Of a stretch of 64,000 nt of DNA, positions 34,758 through 41,932 are shown piece after piece. The position numbers were made by a program, and so were the translations under genes. The notes under the pieces were generated by a model that searched no databases, was not told the origin of the DNA, and was given only the letters and a program-made list of their open reading frames with translations. The DNA comes from Bryobacteraceae bacterium (GTDB lineage Bacteria; Acidobacteriota; Terriglobia; Bryobacterales; Bryobacteraceae): the NCBI GenBank assembly GCA_025056455.1, contig JANWVY010000001.1, positions 815,757-879,756 of the forward strand, read 5' to 3'. Each line of letters starts with the position of its first letter. Positions within the stretch are counted from its first letter, which is position 1.

Positions 34758-36775
34758 GCAGCCTGAATTTTCCGTTGCCGGCTCTCCCCTGAGGTTACGG
34801 CAGGCGCCGCCTGGCGGGCGGGCATCTGGGCCAGCCGCTCGACCAAGGATTGAAGCAGCTCGGGTAGGGCTTTTGCCACGGCGTCTTCTGCAACAATAAT
34901 GGCTCGCACGCCAAACTCCTTGAGCAGCAACTGGGCCTCCCGCTTCCAGCTTGCATCTTGGACAGCCGCAAAGGCGTAATGCGTCACTCCAGGCGCGGAG
35001 CGGAAGCCGAGAATGCGCAGGTCTTGGATCAATCCCGATAGCGATGCGCCGACGAAAAATAGGACCCGGGTCCGGCAAATCCGGTCCACAATTTCCGAGG
35101 TGACAGAGATGCGTTCGAGCGTTTCCGCCAGATCAAAGCGGGACAGCAACAGCGGCGTGTTGGTCTGCACATCGCCGTATAACTTCCAGACAAAAAACTG
35201 ATGGCTTTTGATGGCGCTCAACGGATTGTAGGGCATGGGCACGACGCCAGCCTCCCAGCGGGGGCCCATGCGCTCTAGTGTGGTGTCGTAATTGGTCGTG
35301 AAGGCGGCGGAAAAAGGTAACTTTCGGAGCCATTCAAAGGCAGGCGTCATCAAGGTAATTCGCCGGTACATGGTGCGGACGAAGGGTTGCAGCTCGTGAT
35401 TGCAACCATCGGCCAAGCGCTCAGCGATCGCCGCGACGCACTCCTCGCCGCGGCCTTTCTTTGCATTCGCAAGCAGGGTGATCATTCCGGAGGAGTCAAT
35501 CCAGCCCTCCGTTTCGGCTGCTTCAATCAAGTACCGGATGAATGCGCTTCGAGTGGGCAGGCCTGCCTGCGCGCTCAGACCCGAGCCGGCCCACAGCACG
35601 ACCTTGCCCTGGCGGAAAGCCTCCAGCAGGCCTTCGGGAATTTCGAAGCGGTCCGGCAAGTTGGCCTTGCGCCGGCGCTCCTGTTCGAGGATCCGGGTGA
35701 CCTTGCGGCGCATGAAACCGCTAGTTGCCAGAAGAAAGCTAGAAAGAGCGGCAAGGCCTGCCAGAGCAAGCGCAAATTGCCCGGGCTTGGTGAAAGTGGT
35801 GGCCTGGGTGAAGCGCAGCAATCCCGTTCCTTCTGGTCCGCTGTAGGCCACATACTGTTGGTTCGCGACGAGAGCGGTCACACCATTTAAGCCGAACTTG
35901 ACTTCACACCCTTGCTCGGTACAAACCTGGATGCCGGGAAAATCGCCCGCGGCTAATAACGTCTGATCCGGAGCGATCACCGCCGTGCGAACTGCGCCGG
36001 GGGTGTGGATCCTCTTTCCGCGGATGAAAATGCCGGTGGCGGAGAGAGCCGCCATCTGACCGGCAGCTGGTAGGACGAGGCGGAAGGATTCGGCTGGGGG
36101 TTCGGTTTGGTCAATGATGCGGGGCCTCGTCTCAATATTCCGATAAAGGGTCATGTGCCGGCTGGAGGCCACTGCTAGATACTGCCCGCGCCCGACCACC
36201 TGTTCGGCCGCTTCGAAAGTTAGCTCCGGTTCGGACCAGACCCGTCCCTCGCTCACATTCCAAGCTCGCACGCTGCCGTCGCGGCAAAAAATCTGGACGG
36301 TTTCCGGACTAGGAACGTGAAGAAACCGAGCCTCCGTTTCGACGAGGCTACCTTGCTTTTTATAGGACCCGCTGAGGTAGTCCAGTTTGGCGAAGTGGAC
36401 TTGTTTGCCGTCAGCCCAGGCCAGTTCATCGCCCGATTCGCTCACCGCCCAAACCGTACGGTTCTCTCCTCCCTCCTCTGGCGCAAGACGAACCGAAACT
36501 TCTTTCCAGGCTCCGCCCGCAAACACCCTCTGCATCACAAGGCGGTTTTGCTCGAGCCGCGCTCCCGTCAGCTGGCCCTCTCGGCTTAGCCACACTTGCT
36601 CGAACTGCCGGTCCTTCCAGCAAGATGCTTCGGAGCTTGCTATCGAGGGCCGGCTTCCGACCCGGATGGCCCAGGTCGCCGCAAGGAGGGCGATGAAAGC
36701 GAGAACCAAGGCGAGTTGGTTCCGCAGTCCGAGGATCAAAGGTTGTCCGAGCAAGCGCACCACCTTGCTATACAT
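34751..36775 (-). CDS. Membrane protein with cytoplasmic SIR2-like domain and large extracytoplasmic domain
   Basis: The protein has 674 residues. ATG 36775 (GAGGT 8 nt ahead) is preferred over 36811. A short basic leader precedes membrane span 1 (about 20-38). Residues about 40-330 form a beta-rich region with WD/propeller-like phrases (VQIFCRDGSVRAWNVSEGRVW). Span 2 is near 333-354 (FALALAGLAALSSFLLATSGF), followed by MRRK and an Arg-rich stretch, which puts the rest inside. Residues about 392-648 are a SIR2-like domain: WAGSGLSAQAGLP is the NAD-binding loop and FTTNYDTTLE holds the conserved Asn (495). The usual catalytic His in KLHGD is Tyr here (KLYGD, 533). SIR2-like NADases act in several phage-defence systems; this is inference only. 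It stands alone, between a VWA protein and hfq. Confidence 0.8.
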   Translation of the reverse strand: MYSKVVRLLGQPLILGLRNQLALVLAFIALLAATWAIRVGSRPSIASSEASCWKDRQFEQVWLSREGQLTGARLEQNRLVMQRVFAGGAWKEVSVRLAPEEGGENRTVWAVSESGDELAWADGKQVHFAKLDYLSGSYKKQGSLVETEARFLHVPSPETVQIFCRDGSVRAWNVSEGRVWSEPELTFEAAEQVVGRGQYLAVASSRHMTLYRNIETRPRIIDQTEPPAESFRLVLPAAGQMAALSATGIFIRGKRIHTPGAVRTAVIAPDQTLLAAGDFPGIQVCTEQGCEVKFGLNGVTALVANQQYVAYSGPEGTGLLRFTQATTFTKPGQFALALAGLAALSSFLLATSGFMRRKVTRILEQERRRKANLPDRFEIPEGLLEAFRQGKVVLWAGSGLSAQAGLPTRSAFIRYLIEAAETEGWIDSSGMITLLANAKKGRGEECVAAIAERLADGCNHELQPFVRTMYRRITLMTPAFEWLRKLPFSAAFTTNYDTTLERMGPRWEAGVVPMPYNPLSAIKSHQFFVWKLYGDVQTNTPLLLSRFDLAETLERISVTSEIVDRICRTRVLFFVGASLSGLIQDLRILGFRSAPGVTHYAFAAVQDASWKREAQLLLKEFGVRAIIVAEDAVAKALPELLQSLVERLAQMPARQAAPAVTSGESRQRKIQAAG

Positions 36776-36972
36776 TCGTGCACACCTCGTCCCTAGGCAA
36801 CGCATCGACATCCTCGTGTCCTGCCTTTAGCTTCGAGAGCCTGAAAAAACGAAAAAAATCCAATTTTTCAAGGGATTCAGAGAAAGTCCGGATGAGGTTT
36901 TTAGACAATGCCCCTAGTCAGTCGCAAGCGAATCCCCCAAAGCCATCGCTTTGCCCGGCAGATTCCTCGCGC

Positions 36973-36989
36973 CAAGCTGGCCCAGCTTG
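36973..36989. promoter_or_regulatory. 17-bp perfect dyad ahead of hfq
   Basis: CAAGCTGG-c-CCAGCTTG has two 8-bp arms around one base, 32 bp before the hfq start. It lies in the gap divergent from the SIR2-like gene. It may be a dimer operator or a leader hairpin; the function is inferred from position. Confidence 0.45.
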
Positions 36990-37021
36990 AGAGCTTGGAT
37001 GGGGGAACGCTATGATGGAAT

Positions 37022-37255
37022 TTGCCCGCGGAGAAGAAAGCCAAGCAAAAGCCAAAGGAACAAACCTTTGAAGAGCCGAAATATTTGCGCCGGTTAATCG
37101 ACCAGCAAACACCGGTGTGCATCAAGCTCTCCGATGGTAGTTCTGTTTCCGGCACCATCGAATACTATGATTCCTCGTTTATCCGGCTCACGCGTGAGGG
37201 AGAGCCGAATCTCTTCATCTTCAAGCACGACATCGTGTATTTCAGCGAACTCTAG
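37022..37255 (+). CDS. hfq: Hfq-like RNA chaperone
   Basis: This 77-residue protein has a basic N-terminal tail (EKKAKQKPKEQ), then an Sm fold. Sm1-like segment: YLRRLIDQQTPVCIKLSDGS (residues 21-40), then VSGTIEYYDSSF. Sm2-like FKHDIVYF takes the place of the typical YKHAIS motif. The length and the missing long C-terminal tail fit acidobacterial Hfq. It would bind small RNAs and mRNAs as a hexamer. The start is TTG at 37022 with a weak ribosome binding site; upstream ATGs at 37012 and 37015 are out of frame. The suhB-like gene follows 47 bp later. The KHA-to-KHD change may alter proximal-face RNA binding. Confidence 0.75.
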   Translation: MPAEKKAKQKPKEQTFEEPKYLRRLIDQQTPVCIKLSDGSSVSGTIEYYDSSFIRLTREGEPNLFIFKHDIVYFSEL

Positions 37256-37302
37256 TTGCGGCATTTGAACTTCTCTCACGGTTCGCTCCACGGTTGATTA
37301 GG

Positions 37303-38112
37303 ATGAGGCTGTCGTTTCTGGAATCCGCGGTAGACATCGCCAAAGAGGCTGGCTCGCTTCTCTTGCACTATCTTGAGCGCAAGGTCGGGTTTGAACTCAA
37401 AGGGGACTATGATCTGGTAACGGAGGCAGATCGCGCCAGCGAACAGCTCATCGTCAACCGCTTAAGAAGCTTGTTTCCTACCCACAGCATTGTGGCCGAA
37501 GAAGGCAGTGGCGAAGAAGGAACATCGGAATACTGCTGGTATGTGGATCCGCTCGACGGCACCACGAACTTCGCGCACGGCTTTCCGATGTTCAACGTGA
37601 CGCTAGCTTTGGAAAGAGCGGGAGAATTGATTGCCGGCGTGGTCTACGATCCGTTGCGGCAGGAGGTTTTTTGCGCGGAAAGGGGTGGCGGGGCGTACCT
37701 CAACCATCACCGCATTCAGGTATCGAAGAGCCGCCAACTTTCCGAGTCTTTGATTGCGACGGGCTTTCCGAGCCGCCGCCGGCATCTGAACATCAACGTG
37801 CACTTTTATCATCAACTGGCTATGGCTACGCATGGCGTGCGCCGCGGCGGATCGGCGGCGCTTGATTTGGCCTACGTGGCCTGCGGCCGGCTGGACGGCT
37901 TCTGGGAATTTGGCTTGAATCCGTGGGATATGGCGGCGGGGGTGTTGCTAGTCGAGGAGGCGGGCGGCAAGGTTTCGGACATGAAAGGGGGCAACCTTCA
38001 GCTCCGCGGCCCGCACCTGCTGGCAGACAATGGGCACATCCATTCCGAAATTCTGACGCTGTTCTCCGAGATTTTCCGCGGGGAGTATCGTTTTCCTCTG
38101 CCCGTGCTTTAA
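37303..38112 (+). CDS. suhB: Inositol monophosphatase family protein
   Basis: This 269-residue protein has the family's full metal-dependent core: TEADRASE near the start, VAEEGSGEE (first metal-site Glu), VDPLDGTTNFAHG (second and third metal-site Asp), and NPWDMAAGVLLVEEAGG near the end. It hydrolyses inositol-1-phosphate or related sugar phosphates. In enterobacteria the homologue SuhB also acts with transcription factors, which I only note as known of the family. ATG 37303 is preferred over TTG 37294. An alpha/beta hydrolase follows after 3 bp, so the two are probably co-translated. Confidence 0.88.
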   Translation: MRLSFLESAVDIAKEAGSLLLHYLERKVGFELKGDYDLVTEADRASEQLIVNRLRSLFPTHSIVAEEGSGEEGTSEYCWYVDPLDGTTNFAHGFPMFNVTLALERAGELIAGVVYDPLRQEVFCAERGGGAYLNHHRIQVSKSRQLSESLIATGFPSRRRHLNINVHFYHQLAMATHGVRRGGSAALDLAYVACGRLDGFWEFGLNPWDMAAGVLLVEEAGGKVSDMKGGNLQLRGPHLLADNGHIHSEILTLFSEIFRGEYRFPLPVL

Positions 38113-38115
38113 GCC

Positions 38116-39015
38116 ATGCAGGGGCGCTTGCTGACCGCCGTTCTCAGCGTTTGGCTAGCAAGTGTGCTGCTGTCTGCCGGACTTGCGCACAAGGCTTTGT
38201 ACCTTCCGCCAGCCTTCCGGCCCCGGGCGGAGCCCGCGCTGGCCGGTCAACTCGCGCGGTGGGGCCGAGGGTGGGAGCCCGCAGAGGTTCTTTCCACGGA
38301 TGGCGCGAGGCTCAAGGGATGGTATTTTCCGGCATCTGGACCCGACGCGGTCATTCTTCTGCATGGCGTGGCTGATAGCCGGCGTGGGATGTCGAGCTAT
38401 GCTCGCATGCTGCTGCAAAACGGCTATTCGGTGCTGGTTCCGGACTCGCGCGGCCATGGCGAATCGGGCGGTGAGCCCTTGAGCTACGGATGGCGGGAGC
38501 GCCATGACGTTGTGCGGTGGGTGGACTGGCTCGAGCAGCGTTGCCATCCGAGGGGTATCTTTGGGCTAGGGGTTTCCATGGGAGCGGCGATTCTTCTCCA
38601 AACGCTGCCCTTAGAACCGCGCATCCGAGCGGCAGTCGCCGAGGCGCCCTTTGTCACGTTCCGGGAAGTCGCCTATCACCGTTTGGCGCAGGCCTCTGGG
38701 CTACCTGGACCCCTCAGCTTCGCCCTTTCAACCATTCTGGTAGAGCAAGCATTCCTCTACACGAAAATCCGTTTTGGGATTGATCTAGCCGCCGTTTCTC
38801 CCCGCAAGGCAGTGATTGAAAGCGCTACGCCGGTGCTGTTCATCCACGGTTTACAGGACACCAACATCCCTCCCGCGCATTCCGTAGAACTGGCGCGCTT
38901 GCGGGGATCCAAGTTGTGGCTCGCGCCCGGAGCCCAGCACGTTCAGGTCCTTGCTGTCGCACCAGCGGAATACCAGCGCCGCGTCCTGGAACATTTTGCG
39001 CAATCTACGCCGTAA
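38116..39015 (+). CDS. Alpha/beta hydrolase with N-terminal membrane anchor or signal
   Basis: This 299-residue protein begins with a hydrophobic segment (LLTAVLSVWLASVLLSAGLA) that may anchor or export it. The fold shows the oxyanion strand VILLHGVADS, the nucleophile elbow GLGVSMGAA (S154), the acid in FIHGLQDTNIPP and the late His in GAQHVQ. RGHGESGGE is typical of the family. It probably cleaves esters or peptides; the substrate is unknown. It starts 3 bp after suhB and ends 11 bp before the convergent esterase gene. Confidence 0.82.
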   Translation: MQGRLLTAVLSVWLASVLLSAGLAHKALYLPPAFRPRAEPALAGQLARWGRGWEPAEVLSTDGARLKGWYFPASGPDAVILLHGVADSRRGMSSYARMLLQNGYSVLVPDSRGHGESGGEPLSYGWRERHDVVRWVDWLEQRCHPRGIFGLGVSMGAAILLQTLPLEPRIRAAVAEAPFVTFREVAYHRLAQASGLPGPLSFALSTILVEQAFLYTKIRFGIDLAAVSPRKAVIESATPVLFIHGLQDTNIPPAHSVELARLRGSKLWLAPGAQHVQVLAVAPAEYQRRVLEHFAQSTP

Positions 39016-39026
39016 CAACCCGAGGC

Positions 39027-40979
39027 TTAGAACAGGCCGGCGTAGACCTGACGGAAGGACCAGCCTTCGGGCCGGTAGCGCACATCGCAACCCGGATACA
39101 CTCGTTGAACCTCTTCGATCAACAGAACTCTGCCCGCAGGCGAGCGGGTGTCAGCCAGTGTTACTCGACTGGGGTCGGCCAGCGCCACCAGATCCGGGAG
39201 GTCGTAGTGGCGCAAAACGCCGGGCACAACGATTTCCATCAGGCCGCGGTGAAATTTCGCTTGGGCGATCGCCAGATAGGACAAAGGCATGGCCTCAGCT
39301 ACGACGTGATGAAACTCGCGCGTAAGGAACTGGGCATGCACGGCCGCCACGGCAGCGTTCCCGCGTGCATACAAGGTGATTTTGCGGGGATCGATTTCCG
39401 GTTTTCGCTTGAGCTCTGCGAGCGCCTGAATCACGTCGGACACCCACAACCCGACAAGCGTGTGGCCTACCAGCAGGGCCCGGCTCGCCGTTTGGTATGC
39501 GGGCGTGTAGCTGGAATCGGGCCGCGGGCTTGAGCTTGCGCCAAACTGCAGGTCCAGCACCGCCTGGCCGGAGGCGAGCATCTCGTCGAGGTCGCTCCGG
39601 GTGGCGTTCAGGCTCACAACGGCAGGTAACGGTGCAGCGGATACGGCAGCTGGCTTCCGGTAATCGAATTTGTGGAAAAGGGGCCGTCCTTCTCGGGCGG
39701 GGAGAGCAATCCGATTTTTTACCAGCTCAACGGAAAGTGAGCCGCCGAGTGCGGTCCGTTCCGAATGCGCCGCTTGCGCTTGTTTGGCGTTTAGCGATTG
39801 CACGGTTTCGCCGGGCTCACTGGTTCGCAGCTGGCCGGTGCGGGTGACGTAGAGAAGCTGCTCGGGCTCGGTGATGACGTCGCCTTCCTCACCGGAGTCT
39901 TCCTTGCCGTGCAACCACTTCTCGAGCCACCGGTAAGCGGCTTCACGCCGCGGCTTTGACCAGCCATGTTGATCGTCGTATTCGAAATAGCCAGCCTTCC
40001 GCTCCGCATCCCAATACCGGTAAAAGGTCTTGATTTCTTGATAGGTGTTTCGCGCTCCCTCGATGGGGAAGAAGTCCCGAACGGCCGCCGTAAGCAAGAA
40101 GGGCTTTGGAGCGGCGGCGAAGGCGAAATCGGCAAAATCGAAGCCATCCCGGAGGAACCCGGGAAATACTTGCTCGGCATCCTGAGGTCCAGGCTTGGAC
40201 CACAGTTGCTTCCAGGATGTCATGTAGCAGGAGGAAACAATAGCGGCAAGGCGCGGCTCAAAGACAGCTAGATAGGCGGCTTGAGTGCCGCCCCCGGAAT
40301 TGCCTGCGGCGGCGATCCGGGCTGGATCGACGTCGGGGCGGGTCCGAAGATAGTCTACGGCCCGAATGCTGTCATAAATCTCATAGCTAGCGAAGGTTGT
40401 TCCAGACAGCAGGGTCTGGGTTCCAGCCAAGATGTGTTCCTGAACCCCGATGCCCGCGCGCGAGGTTTCGGTTTCCGGGTCGAAGGATTCGCTCCGTTCC
40501 CCTTGCCCTGGGGGATCGATCGCCAGAACCAAAAAACCGCGCTTGGCCAGCGAGATCCAAACATGCTGGTAGACGGCCGCAGCCTTGCCATTGGCGCTGT
40601 GGCCCGCTAAACCCAACACGGCCGCAAACGGGGGCTTCCGCTTGAGGGGTACATAGACATTGGCCGTGACGAAAAATTGCGGGCGGCTTTCGAAGATGAG
40701 GTTTTCGACGCGGTAATCTGGGCGTGTGAAACCGCCCGTGATGCGTGGGTTGAGAGGCGTTTTTTGGGCCGGGAAGGGGCCAATTTGCCGGGCCATGTGC
40801 TCCCGGATGGCTCGCTGGCGCCGCTCGGCCGCCGTCCGGTCCAAACGCGCCAGCTCGGCATCGCGCTTTTCTAGGTAACGGTGCGCAATCTCCGTCAAAT
40901 AGGCATCGAGAGGGGATTGAGCCCAGAGGGGGCGCAAAAAGGCCAGCAAGGCTAGCAGGGGGACCGCTTCGAGTTTCAT
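39027..40979 (-). CDS. Secreted alpha/beta hydrolase, acetyl xylan esterase-like
   Basis: This 650-residue protein has a signal peptide (VPLLALLAFLRPLWA). A leading helical segment precedes a hydrolase domain (about 95-355) with LGLAGHSANGK, IDPPGQGER and the nucleophile elbow AAGNSGGGTQ; DDQHGWSKPRRE holds the likely catalytic His. The C-terminal 280 residues form a second hydrolase-like region with no clear nucleophile motif, possibly a degenerate copy. This two-part layout occurs in acidobacterial and planctomycete secreted esterases that deacetylate plant polysaccharides. The start overlaps the stop of the isomerase-like gene (ATGA), so the two are coupled. Confidence 0.8.
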   Translation of the reverse strand: MKLEAVPLLALLAFLRPLWAQSPLDAYLTEIAHRYLEKRDAELARLDRTAAERRQRAIREHMARQIGPFPAQKTPLNPRITGGFTRPDYRVENLIFESRPQFFVTANVYVPLKRKPPFAAVLGLAGHSANGKAAAVYQHVWISLAKRGFLVLAIDPPGQGERSESFDPETETSRAGIGVQEHILAGTQTLLSGTTFASYEIYDSIRAVDYLRTRPDVDPARIAAAGNSGGGTQAAYLAVFEPRLAAIVSSCYMTSWKQLWSKPGPQDAEQVFPGFLRDGFDFADFAFAAAPKPFLLTAAVRDFFPIEGARNTYQEIKTFYRYWDAERKAGYFEYDDQHGWSKPRREAAYRWLEKWLHGKEDSGEEGDVITEPEQLLYVTRTGQLRTSEPGETVQSLNAKQAQAAHSERTALGGSLSVELVKNRIALPAREGRPLFHKFDYRKPAAVSAAPLPAVVSLNATRSDLDEMLASGQAVLDLQFGASSSPRPDSSYTPAYQTASRALLVGHTLVGLWVSDVIQALAELKRKPEIDPRKITLYARGNAAVAAVHAQFLTREFHHVVAEAMPLSYLAIAQAKFHRGLMEIVVPGVLRHYDLPDLVALADPSRVTLADTRSPAGRVLLIEEVQRVYPGCDVRYRPEGWSFRQVYAGLF

Positions 40980-41824
40980 CCCATCCGGCCTTCTAGCAAC
41001 CGCCGCAAATAGGTCAGATTGCGTTTCATATCGGCCTCAACGGAACTTGAGGGAGAGGCTGTTTCCAAGTTTGCGAAACCACTAAAATCGATTTCCCGCA
41101 TCGCTTTGAGCACAGCGGCAAAGTCGATCTTGCCCTCGCCTAGATAATGCGGGTTGTCTTTGAGATGCATCTGGCAGATGCGCTTCTTGCCAAGCCAGCG
41201 GATTTCTTTGACAACATCAAATCCTTGCGCAGTGGAGTTGCCGACGTCGTAGTAGGTCATTACAGCTTTTGATTGCGAGCGCTCCATGATGCGGGCATTG
41301 TCCTCGGCGGAAATCGTGTTTTCGAGGCCGAGAATTACGCCCGCCTTTTCCGCCTCAGGTCCGAATTCCCGCAGCAGGTCTCCAACATAGTCTTTCTCCT
41401 GCTGCGTTTGTAAGGCGCCCGGGCCGAAGAACGGCAGAAGGATGACCTTGGCGTTGAGCTTCTTGGTAATGGGAATGGCGTCGGCCAGCCATTTCTGCGC
41501 GAGCTTATCGTTTTTGAGATAGTTGACATGCAAAATGTCAAGGCAGGTGCCGGCGAGTTTGATCCCATGCCGGCGGGCGGCGGCCAGGTATTGCTCTTGA
41601 AGCTCGGGGTTGTCGAGCGGCAATTTGTTGTCAACAGGCTTGCGGCCGAGGCTGACTTCCACGCCTTCAAAGCCAATGCGGCTCGCGAGAGCAACGGCCT
41701 CCACCTTGCTGGCCAATTTGAGATTCCAATCGGTGACGCCGAGGCGGAAGGGATAAGATTTGGCGTGCACGCAAAGGGTGGCGCCAGCTAGAGATATCAC
41801 CGAACGACGGGTCAACAAGAGCAT
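40976..41824 (-). CDS. Sugar phosphate isomerase/epimerase family protein (xylose isomerase-like TIM barrel)
   Basis: The protein has 282 residues. ATG 41824 gives a Tat-type signal (MLLLTRRSVISLAGATLC); the frame to 41857 only lengthens the leader. The AP-endonuclease-2-like barrel shows FEGVEVSLG, ILGLENTISAEDN (Glu metal ligand), YYDVGNS (Asp) and MHLKDNPHYLGEGKID (His/Asp). Such proteins isomerise or epimerise sugars or polyols and use a divalent metal. Export of this type is common in Acidobacteria and Planctomycetes. It is coupled to the esterase through ATGA, suggesting joint handling of plant carbohydrate products. Confidence 0.8.
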   Translation of the reverse strand: MLLLTRRSVISLAGATLCVHAKSYPFRLGVTDWNLKLASKVEAVALASRIGFEGVEVSLGRKPVDNKLPLDNPELQEQYLAAARRHGIKLAGTCLDILHVNYLKNDKLAQKWLADAIPITKKLNAKVILLPFFGPGALQTQQEKDYVGDLLREFGPEAEKAGVILGLENTISAEDNARIMERSQSKAVMTYYDVGNSTAQGFDVVKEIRWLGKKRICQMHLKDNPHYLGEGKIDFAAVLKAMREIDFSGFANLETASPSSSVEADMKRNLTYLRRLLEGRMG

Positions 41825-41932
41825 GCCATGATTATGACGCGCGCCCTTGGCTGACACCAGTGGCCGTGCGGGTCCCCCCTAACACGGCTGTTGGGGCAAG
41901 CACATGGGGACGGGCAAACCTCCTCGGCTCGG

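Noticed and set aside
36780-36880. TTGAAA followed 17 bp later by a T-rich stretch as the SIR2-like gene promoter.
   Set aside because: The -10 candidate is a plain T-run, so the match is too poor to list.
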